64,000 nt of DNA from Panicum virgatum (Eukaryota > Streptophyta > Magnoliopsida > Poales > Poaceae), in assembly GCF_016808335.1 (NCBI RefSeq), contig NC_053137.1, forward strand, positions 11,086,506 to 11,150,505, in the 5' to 3' direction. A model generated the notes under the pieces. The model ran no database searches. It worked only from the letters and a program-made list of their open reading frames with translations, and was not told the DNA's origin. Positions within the stretch are counted from its first letter, which is position 1, and each line of letters begins with the position of its first letter. This document shows positions 45,003 to 56,312 of this stretch, one piece after another. A program made the translations under genes and the position numbers.

Positions 45003-45714
45003 TTTGGTGGGAAAAGTTGGAGAAAACATTCCCCAACCACCCAGGGAAGATATTTCCCTACTATTTTCTTCGGTTTAGCGCTTAATTTAATTAGCATTAG
45101 AGGTTAATGGTGGTTAGAGTTTGGTAGAGATTGTGGAATATGATGAACTAGATGAATGTAGTGCTTGATAGGTGGCTTAGGAAATACAGAGGCCATTCTC
45201 TGTCCGCTATTTGACGTGTTAAAGTTGTTGCAATTTGCATGGTTCGATTTGGTTAGCTATTGACATTGTTGAGGGACTAGCAAAATGCCCATGCATTGCT
45301 ACAGTTAAACAATAACTATGCTATCTTTTTAAAAATCGTACAAAATGTCGTCTTATTTAACCAACTGGTAGTCCTTTTCAATGAAAATGAGATTCCATCA
45401 TAATGGATCACTTGCAGCTTGCAGGAGGATGGTTTGACTACGGATGCACTGGGACCCAGCTTTTTCCTTAAGGCAGTCTAATCATGGATGGGAACTTACA
45501 CTGTTTATCCAAAAAAACTTACAGAGATAAAAAAAAAACTTACACTGTTGTTAAGATAGACATTTCATAACAGCAAAAAAGTGTCTATGCACTGTTCCAA
45601 TATGATGAGCACTGTATTCTTTTGCTACTCCGCTTTCTAAGCAAAGTTTTTAAGTACAAATTTAAGAAGTCCTTGTTGCGGCAAGTACAAACATCTAGAA
45701 TTGCTCAGTTAGCT
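45003..45714. other. Non-coding stretch
   Basis: AT-rich sequence with no open frame of interest and no recognised element. Confidence 0.4.
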
Positions 45715-46050
45715 GGGGCATGTTTGGTTCCAAACTTTTTTCAGAAGTCCCTATCACATCAAAAGAAATCTTATTATTTTATAGTATTAAATAAAATCTG
45801 TTTATAAATGTTTTTTTACAAATGAGTGCTTTTTCGCGAGACGAATCTAATGGGCCTAATTAATTCATAATTTGCTACAGTGATGCTACAGTAACCATTC
45901 GCCAATCATGGATTAAGATACCTCATTAGATTCGTCTCGCAGTTTAGCCCCAGGGTTCTGCAGTTAGTTTTATAATTAATATTTATTTAATACTTCTAAA
46001 TACTAAAAAGTCCCGGTGACTTTTTTTAAGTCCCTATTCCAAAACACCCT
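45715..46050. mobile_element. MITE with internal ATTCGTCTCGC palindrome
   Basis: The ends are loosely inverted (GGGCATGTTTGGTTCC and CTATTCCAAAACACCC). The inside has the familiar grass MITE core: GCGAGACGAATCTAATG, TGCTACAGTGATGCTACAG, and the inverse CATTAGATTCGTCTCGC. The superfamily is not assigned, because no clear target duplication was found. Confidence 0.7.
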
Positions 46051-46391
46051 CTGAGCCATGTGTTTGGGTGGATCGATCACTTTTGTTTCTATCTGTTGCT
46101 TTCTTTCCTTGTTGACAATGAGACTCTTGAGGATCGATGTGTCAGCTCAGTCTCTCAGAGTAGAGTTAGGGTTGCGTGTGTATTCATAATAGTGAGTGTA
46201 CCTGCTTTTGTGAGCATATGTATTTGTACTGTATTTCAAAAAAATTAAAGTATTTGAATATATACTTCAATTACTATATTAAGCTTCATCACCTGCCCTG
46301 GGTAATTACTTTTACATGTTGGGCAATGAGCTCATGTGTACCCTCAACTTATCATGTACATGTGTTGGCACCTTATTTTGTGACTAATTTA

Positions 46392-46623
46392 GGCTTTGTT
46401 TAGTTCGCGGAGATTTTTGAGTTTTGCTACTGTAGCACTTTCGTTATTATTTGTCAATTAATGTTTAATTATAGACTAATCAAGTTTAAAAGATTGTCTC
46501 GTTGTTTACAGTTAAACTGTGTAATGAATTTTTTTTTCAACTGTATTTAATGCTCCATGCATATATTCGAAGATTCTATATGATGGGGACTGTAAGAAAA
46601 AAATTTGAGAACTAAACAGCGCC
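46392..46623. mobile_element. MITE (232 bp)
   Basis: The ends GGCTTTGTTTAGTTC and GAACTAAACAGCGCC are inverted copies with two mismatches. The core TTTGCTACTGTAGCACTTTC is typical of abundant grass MITEs. The flanks share TAATT, offset by one base, so the target duplication is unclear. Confidence 0.75.
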
Positions 46624-48979
46624 TAATTGTTATGTCTGCTTATGGTCCCGACTATAGGCCAGGAAATAATAAATGTTCAAACTACAGTTAACTGACACCT
46701 ACGCGCACTGCCGGGTGCCGGCTCGAGCTCAAGGTGAAGGTCGACGTTGTCGGTCTCGGTCTGGTATTGCCAAGGCTGAGCACCAGCGTACGTCGTCGTA
46801 CCTAAAACTTTGGCATGGATTGAAAATGGTTCTAACTCCAGCTTTATGGATGGAGCGGCTTCATTAGTAGAGCCAAAACAGTCTGAAAAAATGTTTTTTT
46901 GCAGTAGTTCGAAAAAACGTTTGACGAACGGATTCTCCAGATATGTCTTAGATGCAAGCAAGAGAGAAGCCTGCAGTAGTGGCCGGGCGAAGCCACTATT
47001 TTCAGCTCTCTCCTGATGGTGAAAAACAGTTCCGAAGTCTAGCTGCTCTACGTGAAGAGTTGTTATTTTAGGTCTCGTTTGATTTTTTTAATTTAAGTTA
47101 TAAGTCCTGCCACGTCGCATATTTAAATATCAATTAAAAATACTGAATATAGACTTATTATTACAAAATTAATTTTATAAGTCATGATTTAATCATGAGA
47201 CGAACTTATTAAATCTAATTAATTCATAATTTGATCACTAATTGCTACAATAATTATCCGCTAAATGTAGATTCGGGATGAAAGTGGCGGAAGAGCAGTT
47301 TCATGAACCATCCCAAAGGGAACTAAATTCACCGTATCAACAGTCTGGGATTATTATATTGTAATGGCATTGGATCCCTGTCCTGGCAGTCCAGTACAGG
47401 CTACTGTGCTGTAACAAGAAGGGCAATTAACTACTCCTACCAAGAGCACTAATTCTGCCTTTGCTCCGTGTCGAGGAGGGGCCACACCCATGCACGCTGT
47501 CGGCCAGGTCAAGGTCTCCGCCTCTCTTTTTTTAGTCCAGCACGTTAGTCCCGGCCTGCACTAGTTCCGAGTCCGATGGCTAGCCCGGTGGCTGCAGGGG
47601 CACGAGCCTTTTTTATCCTGATTGGAGTCATAAATCAGAATCAAAGGTTTCTCATTTGTCCATCATATGTATATAAGACAATACCATTGTACATCCACAT
47701 TCTATTACTAGCAAAAATAATTATCAAAATACTGAGCTAAATTAACTAAATTACTGAACATTGTTCAGTAATAACTCGCTAATTACTGAACTACTGAAAA
47801 TTTATTCAAAAATTCTGATCATTTTAGCTATTGGTGTAGGATAAACTGCTACACATAAGGTGTAGCTTAGCATGTGAGTTTATATATAATATATACATAC
47901 ACACACATATATAATTTTCTCAGGACTTGTACAAAAATATGTAGTTATATTTATTGCTTAGTATAGTGTTTGTCTACTGTGATTACTATACAAATAACCT
48001 CAATACGAGATAAGAAATTATATAAGTTTGGATGAGGAGCATTTTTCACCGCCGGTCCTGATCATGGGCCGGCATTGAAAAAGTTTCACCATCAGTGTTT
48101 GCAAAACCGGCGGTGAAAACAGCAGTGGTTAAAAATACTTTCTGTAGTATAGCGTTCTCACTCCTTCAGCTCCGGTAATTTCAGATGACATCTCACTTTA
48201 TCTCGTCAAGCCAGAAGATTGTACAGGACATCCAACTCTTCGATCGACCTCAGGAGCCCTGCTCTGATGCTTTGCAGTGAGCAACCACCTAGGCGGATCC
48301 CAAGGGAGAAAAATGACACAACATATAGCTAGTCGCAGATATGCTGTGAGGAAGCTCTTGAGTCTGCAATCGAGCTGGCTGGCACTGGCTGCTATGCTGA
48401 TGCATCCCACGCCCACATGATGCTATTTTGGTGGTGACCATCTACCATCCAATTTGGTACGTGACTAATTTTCACTATGCACGGCACCACAGATTAGACT
48501 ACCTTTTTTAAGAAAACTGAGCAGTGAGCTAGTGACTATATGAAAGCCACGAGATGCCGTAATTATTGCCCATGCATGATCAGTAACGCAACGATCCAGT
48601 ACTGGTACTGTGGTCACCAACCATCAAACCATCATACTGGTTGATAACATCAAAAACACGCAAATTCTCAATGATATAAAGTTGAGGCAACCAACAAACT
48701 GATGTAACATGAGTCCCTTGGCATCAAACACAGCAATTTATGACACATCTAACAGAGCATGACCACCAACACCATAATGTCCTTTCTAGTGTTTATAGAA
48801 ATTAGAGTAATTTTGATTTGTATGTTCACAGATGTCCATGATTAATGACAAAGAGTTCAGTCTTTTAACAAGTAGTTACTAGGATAGGACGATATTTGTA
48901 GTTAGCCTTGGATAGAACAGATCGATCTTATTCCAATTTCAACATAATCTTACTACTAATGAAGACATAATAATTATAA
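46624..48979. other. Non-coding stretch with MITE and CACTA remnants
   Basis: 47065-47340 carries another MITE-like core (CATGAGACGAACTTATTAA, TTGCTACAATAATTATCCG). 48030-48160 has CACTA-like inverted motifs (TTTTCACCGCCGG and CCGGCGGTGAAAA). 48195-48420 has a minus-strand open frame with phrases reminiscent of the duplicated segment (GATGCATCCCACGCCCAC). No gene is supported. Confidence 0.45.
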
Positions 48980-50232
48980 GGGTCTTTGGCGTTTATACCC
49001 CTATTCAAAAGCGAAATGTTGAATTTGCCCTCATTTTTTTAACTTTGTGAATTTACCCTCCTTTTTGAATCTGAAATTTGGGCTTGCCCCTATTCCATAA
49101 GAAGCAATTAACGGTGTTAAATGTTGTGTGAAAAGACATTTTTGCCCTTTGTTGTATTTGTGATTTTACCTCTGCTTTTGTGAAAAGATATTAGTTTTTG
49201 CTGACGTGGCAGGCTGTGGGCCCCACATGTCATCCTCTCCTCTCCTCTCTCTCCCTCTCCTCCCCTGCCTCCCTCCCTGTAGCGCCGCCGGCCTCCATCT
49301 CTGCTCCGGCCGGCCACCCCCAGCCCTGTCACTACCACCCGCCGCCGCCCATCACCGCCGCTGCCGCCCTTGGCACCAGTCGCCACCCACCCCCACGCCG
49401 CGCTACCAGGCCACTGCGCCAAGCCGGTCGGCGGGGGAGCAACCGGCGTGCAGATCCGACCACCGCCGCCCTGGACGGAGAGAGAGCGAGAGAGAGGAAG
49501 AAGAAATGGGACGTTTGAATCCGGCTGCCTGGACGCGGCGGCACTCGTCCCCTGGCCGGAATCGACTCGATCCGGCGGCGGCGGATTGAGATCCCAGCGC
49601 GAAATCGGGATCGAGGCGAGCGGAATCGGGGGCGGCGGCGCTCATCCCGGCACTTTCCCAACCGCGAACGCGCCCACGGCATGCACTTTTACTTGCAGGA
49701 ACTCCTTGGAGTGGCCCCGCGTGATCCCGCCACCGACGCCCTTCCTGCTGAGCTGCCCGAGTCCCTCGCATGCACGGCCTGTAGGACGCGGCTCCTGATG
49801 CCCGACTTCCACGCCTGGCGGCCCGAGGGGCGCGGCTCCCTCCGCCCATGGCTCCCACCGCCTGAACCCCCCTCCTGGCGCCTGCGGGGTGCGTCTCCCG
49901 CCTGCCGACCACGGCCTCGGATTGGCTACCGCAGATCGGGATGGGATGGCCGGCTCCCCGCCTGACGATGGTGAAGGGCGGCAGTAGAAGGATGGGGTAG
50001 AAAGGCTGGGACAAAACTGAGGAGATAAGGGTTAGTTTGGTCCATTGACCTTTTCAACAAGTTTTTCTTCATTTGTTTTAATTCATTTAATCCTTCTCCA
50101 ACTAATGATGTTCAATCCTGGGGTAAACGGGAGCTTCCCGTAAAAAAAACTAGGGGTAAAATCACAAAGTTGAAATAATAAGGGCAAAATTACCATTGGA
50201 GTTTATATTAGGGGTAGAAACACCAATATCCC
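48980..50232. mobile_element. Pack-MULE-like non-autonomous element (1253 bp)
   Basis: The left end GGGTCTTTGGCGTTTATACC and the inverse of the right end GGGATATTGGTGTTTCTACC are similar, and both continue with TTTGCCCT-type phrases. The flanks TAATTATAA (48971-48979) and TAATTATAT (50233-50241) agree at 8 of 9 bases, the size of a MULE target duplication. The middle (49200-49990) is strikingly GC-rich and contains open frames on both strands, as in Pack-MULEs carrying captured gene pieces. I could not recognise the captured gene. Confidence 0.8.
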
Positions 50233-50354
50233 TAATTATATATTTTTTTTGGAAATTATTTTATTTCACTATGAGCAAGAACTTTTAGGTTGTGAATCAT
50301 CTAACATATATGCCTATTCGCAGCAGAGCTCCAAAGATTATTCACTTAATCTTA

Positions 50355-50499
50355 CTCCCTCCGTTCTAAATTGTAGGACATTTTGACAAATCTAGATACA
50401 CAGAATTCACTATGCACCTAGATAAACACTATATCTAGATGCATGCCAAAATTATGCATGTAGATTTGCCAAAACGGCCTACAATTTGGAACCGAGGAG
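50355..50499. mobile_element. Stowaway MITE (145 bp)
   Basis: The ends CTCCCTCCGTTCTAAATTGT and the inverse of ACAATTTGGAACCGAGGAG are near-perfect inverted copies. TA lies on both sides (50353-50354 and 50500-50501), the Tc1/mariner-type target duplication. Confidence 0.92.
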
Positions 50500-50582
50500 T
50501 ACTAAACATTCGATCATATCCGTCCCTGTCTTGTTTCCCAAACATTCGATCATATCACTACTTTTGTGAATCACGGCATAAC

Positions 50583-51260
50583 TTATTCATCAGTGTTTAG
50601 TTATTGTAAATGATGCGGCTTTTGTTTTTCATTGCGTAGATTCTATAAAAACATATACAATTTTAATTTAGAAATCTAGTGTCACATTGTGATTAGTATT
50701 GTTCCGTCATGAGTGGTTTCTAGCAGCAATGTTCTCTGAAATGGTTCGGCAAGTTCAACAGACCCAAAAGAGTTTCCAGCAGCACAAGTATCATTTGCAT
50801 GGATTGTACATGGATCATTTACCGGGTGAGTTTGAGAGCGCGTCGCTATTCCTGACGATGCCAATGGTGTCATCATGTGCCAGGTCCACTTCTCACATGA
50901 TAGCTCCCGGTACCTCATTGTAACAACTCCGAAAATTCAGGTAGCTCACGAACTCCTTTCAGTGTATCAACTGTGAGAAAGCAAATGGATCGCAAGGAGT
51001 GTGATGCAATGACAGTGCCAAAACATAACATGGCACAACAATGCCGATGTGTGCACATACTGGCTACTATCCTGATGCATCCCACACTTACTGACGATGC
51101 ACATGAAACTATAATTGTTGTAAGCATGGTCAGGTGAACTAGTATTGTAGTTGGGTTGATTTGCTTCTTCAACCGAGCCTTCACTGTGAATGGTTCGGCG
51201 ATTGAGTATATGTCAAGTGGCTACTATATATCAACACATAGGTACTTTTAATGAACATCA
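50583..51260. repeat. Duplicated segment, copy B first unit
   Basis: Collinear with 1217-1860 of copy A, starting at TTCATCAGTGT and including AATGTTCTCTGAAATGGTTC (50730). It lacks the LINE found in copies A and C. A plus-strand frame around 50720-50920 (GLYMDHLPGEFESASLFL) has a counterpart in the next unit (GLYMDHVPGEY), so the ancestor may have been coding, but no family is recognised. Confidence 0.7.
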
Positions 51261-52194
51261 CCATCTTCTTCAATATACACTCTCCTTCCTTTTATTTAGA
51301 TAAATAAGGTAGTTTAAGCTTGAACTAATAAATGTCACAGATGTTGTAACTATTAGTCCATTTTGCTCATAATTTGACAAAGAACGGCGGGCTACATTCC
51401 TTTGCAGCGACGGTCCAAGATTACAAAGTAGCTAACGGGTCACAACTATGACCGACAACTATCTAGAGTGGTAGTAGGAGAAATGGATGGGTCCTCAGGC
51501 AGAGCACCCGCGTCGTGTCCCGACGTGCAGTCTAGCCAGAGCTGGCAAGTGCAAGCTCGCTGAGGACCAATAGGACCAATGGTGATCACCCTTGGATGAT
51601 GAGTGATTGACAACGTTATGTGAATTTGATGTATCTCTTGGCTCGTGACGTGCAGGCATAGAATGTGACATGGCAATGGAAGGTATGCGGTGAAGGTCAA
51701 GCGAAAGGTTCATGACGATGGACCAAGGAGTGTTGAAGGGTCAATGCGAGTAGACTTGTACTGAGGGACTCAAGAAGACTGGGTGGATTCATGGGAGGTC
51801 CACGTGGTGCATGAAAGAGCATCAGTACAAGGATGTGATGAAGACGCGGCATCGGCCAAGTCAAGCAGGAAGATGATGGCAAGTTCAAATAGGCTGCCTG
51901 TGTGGTGGGAGTGCAAAAGGTCTTGAAGGTGTCGTGACACTTGGCAGGAGGTCGGACACACGTCAACATAGGAGGTCTGGAAGGTGGCAGGTTTGCCGGT
52001 TTAGGTCTCAAAACCGGGCGCACACAGGTTTGCCGGTTTGGATCTCAAAACTAGGACGCGTCCGGTGCGGCCGGATGGCGGTTGCGGAGGGCTCGTGGCG
52101 TCATCGTGAAGCTTGCGTGGAGGCAAAGCAAAGTCTTTGAAGGCGGCCTGTCCGTCCAATGGCCAGTAAAAAGTAGGACGGTTTTACACCTGGA
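51261..52194. other. LTR-like fragment inside copy B (tentative)
   Basis: From about 51380 the sequence is unrelated to the other copies. It has the look of a retrotransposon LTR: moderately GC-rich, no gene, and paired phrases of GGTTTGCCGGTTT followed by TCTCAAAAC near 51991 and 52028. No terminal TG/CA pair or target duplication was identified. Confidence 0.35.
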
Positions 52195-52717
52195 GGGTAT
52201 TTGGATTGTACATGGATCATGTCCCGGGTGAGTATAAGAATGCATCGTTGTTCCTGACACTGCCAATGCCCAACGGTGTCATGTGCCAGGCCCACGATCT
52301 CATGTGTGGTAACTCCCGGTACCAACTTCTATGTGGAACACCCAAAAATTTGGGTAGCTTATGAGCTCCTGCAGCGCATCAATTGTGAGAAAGCAAATCG
52401 ATCGCAAGGAGTGTGATGCAATGGCAGCGCCGAACCAGAGAGCATGGCACAACAATGCTGGTGCGTGTAGGTACTGGCTACTATCCTAATTCATCCCACA
52501 CCTACTGATGACCCACATGAAACTACAATTGTTGTAAGCATGGTCAGGTGAACTCGTATTGTAGCTATGGGTTGATTGGCTTCTTGACCGGAGCCTTTAC
52601 TGTGCAGTGTGCATGGTTTGGTGATTGAGTATCTATCGAAGCAGATGGTGATGTGCAATAAAAGCACCTGTGCAGTGTGTCGATATATATAATAGCCAGT
52701 ATGGCGAGATCTTTTGC
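52195..52717. repeat. Duplicated segment, copy B second unit (left of E2)
   Basis: Collinear with 50800-51240 and 1450-1850. It ends with ATGGCGAGATCTTTTGCC, equivalent to 12293-12310 in copy A. It then meets the target duplication CCCTC (52718-52722) of E2 and resumes at 62528. Confidence 0.75.
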
Positions 52718-52722
52718 CCCTC

Positions 52723-54342
52723 TGAGGAATGTTGAGTACTCTATCCTGCTTGTGATGACTGAATTGTCAACCGTACGGTGTGATCGTGCGCTTGGTCTTT
52801 GGATTGCAGGTACACGGGCGTCGAGTGTCGACGGGGAGCTGCCGTGGAGGTGCTGTGGCCGATGGACCGTGCGGTGGACGGCGGTGAAGGGCAGCCGGGA
52901 CTGGAGCTCGGACTGGGCGGCAGCTGTGGCGTCCACTCCTGGATCGAGGGCGCAAGCGGCGACGGAAGGCGGGTTTCTTGGTTTGCGTCAAAAAACCAAG
53001 GAGGCGGACGGCGGTTGAAGACGCCAAGTCGTGGAGGCACGGGCGTCGGTCTCGGGACTGACGGAGGCGACGGGCGTCGACGGCGTCTAGGGCCTCGCTG
53101 CGGGCAAGGAGGTGACGGGCGTCGGGCGGCGTCTAGGGCCGTCAGAAGGCCGAGGCGGGAACGGCGTCTACGGCCATGGCATGGAGGCGGGAATCTTCCC
53201 GCGCGTGAGGTTTTGGCGGTTTTCTCAAAACCGGCCACCTACCCGGGATTCGCGGACCCTCCAAAACCGCAGACTAGATCTTCATCAAGACGGCGGCATC
53301 GCGGAGAAGACTTCGTTTCGAAGAAAGAACCTCGGCCGTCGGATGAGATCGTTGTACAGGGGGTGCTGCAGGCCAACCGGTCTGACCGGTCCCTGGCACC
53401 GGTCTGACCGGTCTAACCAACCGGTCTGACCGGTCCAGCGTACCGGTCTGACCGGTCCCGCGGATATATATACCCCTTCACTTGTGTTAGGTTAAGTGCG
53501 GCTTTTGTAATCTGTTCGTGGACTCTCTGTTTCTCCAGGCCGCCGCCCCTGCATCTCCCTCCCTCTGTTCCTCTCGTTTGAGTTGATTTTGTCCATGGAT
53601 TGTTGAAACCTTGTAAGGGATTTGATTGGGAAAGGAGGCCCTATCCTCCTCGTGCCCTCTGGGCTTTTGATCTGATTCAATCCCCTGGTTTTGTGCCTTG
53701 TGCAATGGATTTTCGATTTCGTTTTTGGCACACTTGATTGAGAGGAGGCTACGAGTTCTTTGCTGTGATTCCCGTGCTCCCAACTCTGACCTAAAGCCTC
53801 TGGAATCACTGGCGTGTTCGAATTCGAGTTCTTGAGTGTTTGAGAAAACCCCAATCCCTTTTGATCTCCCCCATAATTCTCACGATTCGTTGATCTTTGG
53901 GACGAGATCTTTTGGGGATATGCTCACGAGGTAGGGGCAAAGCAATCCCCCAAGTTTCATCGGTTTTCGTGGTCGTTTGCTCGGGATTCACCGTTTGAAT
54001 CCAATTTCTCGGGGGTTTTCTGGGTGCTACCGGTCAGACCGGTAGGCACGACCGGTCAGACCGGTCCAGCGCACCGGTCAGACCGGTCCAGCGCACCGGT
54101 CAGACCGGTCCAGGCAGATCAGTTCTGCAGTTTTCCCGATTCGCTTCCGTTCTGCTTCGTGGTTTCGCTCGCTCGTTCGAGGCCTTTTGCGTTGGGTTAG
54201 CTTTTCAATAGCAACTCCAAACTTTGGTCAGAATGCTTGAGGGCTTGGGCGATTTTGAGACATAGGCCGACGATTCGAATTTCGAAGAAATTTTGATCGG
54301 CTCCCATTCACCCCCCCTCTGGTCGCCGGCTTCGGTCCCACA
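52723..54342 (+). repeat. 5' LTR of E2
   Basis: TGAGG start and CACA end, 1620 bp, with TATATATA at 53465 and both palindromic arrays. The LTR is followed by the primer site after two bases. Confidence 0.97.
53465..53472 (+). promoter_or_regulatory. TATA box of the E2 5' LTR
   Basis: TATATATA follows the upstream array of ACCGGTCTGACCGGT units, in the same place as TATAAATA of E1. Confidence 0.65.
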
Positions 54343-54344
54343 AT

Positions 54345-54356
54345 TGGTATCAGAGC
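54345..54356 (+). other. Primer-binding site of E2 (initiator tRNA-Met)
   Basis: TGGTATCAGAGC, identical to the site in E1 and two bases after the 5' LTR. Confidence 0.93.
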
Positions 54357-54406
54357 TCGGTTGAGGTTTTCAGTACCTTAACCGGTTCGAAAACCACTCG
54401 GCGACC

Positions 54407-56312
54407 ATGGCGTGTCTTGGTAAGATCCCAGTGTTTTCCGGCGAGGACTATGCCTACTGGAAGGTTCGCATGAGAGCCTTTCTGCAGAGCATGGGAGCCG
54501 ATGTCTGGGAGATTACCACGAACCAGCTTTACGAGGTGCTTGCTGTTCGGACCACACCTCTTCAGGTGACCCAGCACGAGGCTAACGCCAAGGCCGTTAA
54601 TGCCTTGTTCGCTGGCGTTTCTCGTGCGGAGTTCTCACGCGTCCAGGGTTTTCAGGAAGCCCACAAGATTTGGATGTGCCTTGAGAACTACCACGAGGGT
54701 ACACCTCAGGTGAAGGCCAGACTCTTCGAGACTCACCGGCGTGAGTACGAGAACTTCACACAGGAGCCGGGTGAGAGCATTGACTTGATGTTCAGTCGTT
54801 TTCAGTCGATTGTGAACAAAGTCAATGTGAACAGATCTGCTGATGCCCTTGAGTACACAGAGCACGAGAAGGCTCTCAAGTTGCTCTACGCACTTGACCG
54901 CTCTGTGTGGGATCTCAAGGTGAACACGATCATTAAGTCTGCAGGCTATGAGCTAGACTCTGACCGTGAACGAGCTTTTTAGCAAGCTCAAGGCCACGGA
55001 GGTGGATAACCAGACACGAGCCAAACTCAATGGTGCCCCTCCTTCCAAGAGCGTCGCAAACTTAGATGTTGTTAAGATTTCGCTTGCTGACGTGTCTCAT
55101 GAGCTCGCTAAGGCCAAGCATGAACTAGAACTGGTTAAGGATGCTCCTATTGTTAGCGATGTGCTTGAATGTGAGGAGTGTCCTATCTTCAAGTCTGATC
55201 TAGCTTTTTTGCAGTCCAAGTTTGCTACTGTTGTGTGCGAGCTAGAGGAGATGAAGTCTAGGCCAGTTTTGCTTGGTGCTTGTAAGCTTTGTCCCACGCT
55301 TAGGTTGGAGCTAGAGGAGAAGAACGCTTTGATCAAGTCTTTTGGAAAGACTAAGGTCGTAGAGTCTAGCCCACCTATTGACTGCTCTGTTTGCCCTGGT
55401 TTGATTGCTGATTTAGATAGTCTTGCGGTAGAGAAAGCCAACTTAGAGAATGAGAATACCTATCTTAGGGCGATTCTGAGTTGGGTCTCTAGCAGTGAGC
55501 CGCAGTTGGGCATGATAATTAAGCAGTTCAAGCGTGGTGATGGGTTTGGGGTCGGTTACACATACACGAAGTCAGACTTTGATAGGTTGTATGGTAAGAT
55601 TGGCAAGGATGCTGGAAACACTGCCAGCACGAGCACACAGCCTTCTCTTGTTGACCTCGCGGATGGTGTGCTTAAAGAACCACCGAAAGCACCTCCGCAG
55701 AAGCAGGTTTGGGTTCCAAAGCCCAATGAGCTGAGGAACTCCCTCGACACGCTCCCTGCTGCCACAGCCCAGGTTTCCCAGAAGAAGGGGGCTGCTCCTC
55801 CCCGTCCGCAGGCTAGGCCTCCACCTCCCAAGCGTGAGGTGAGGTACCACTGCGAGTTCTGTGACAGGGAAGGTCACCTGGAGGAGTTTTGCTTCAGGAG
55901 GAAGCGGGCTGTGAGGCGAGAGCAGGAGAGACGGAACGCGGACATGTACTCTGCTCGGGTGCATGGTCCTTCTCGGCGTGGTGATAGGCGAGATGCTAAG
56001 GCGCGCCGTGTAGGTGGAGGTCAGGGAGACGGTGGTGGTTACCGTGCTCCAGCAGGTGGTCGCTTTGCCGGCCGTGCTCCTGGTCGTTTTCAGTACGGCT
56101 ATGGACCACGAGACCGAGGCTTTGGAGGAGGTTTTGAGGCTCCACGCTTTCCTCGTGGTGGTGTTCGTCAGTCACGCGGTAGACGGGACGGGGGATATGC
56201 TTTGTCTAGTTTTGCTAACCCTTCTGTAGAGCAAATGGCTCGACACTGGTTTGCTTCTCACTTTGCTAACCCCAGTGTTGAGACATTTGCTCACCCTTTG
56301 TCTCACTACTGA
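54407..56312 (+). pseudogene. E2 gag, frameshifted and internally deleted
   Basis: The ATG at 54407 opens a copia-type capsid region (UBN2-like: FSGEDYAYWKVRM, then a helical part to about 54960). A small indel near 54945-54965 shifts the frame, with the next part open from 54966. At 55052 it joins the coiled-coil-like region that E1 has from 4161, and the E1-specific stretch before that point is missing. The zinc knuckle CX2CX4HX4C is at about 55849-55890. The Arg/Gly-rich tail ends at the same TGA as in E1 (56310-56312). Confidence 0.93.

Noticed and set aside
49198..50014. Possible genes on both strands in the GC-rich part of the Pack-MULE-like element
   Set aside because: Mutually overlapping frames with proline/arginine-rich translations and no recognised domain. 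Better explained as captured GC-rich sequence.
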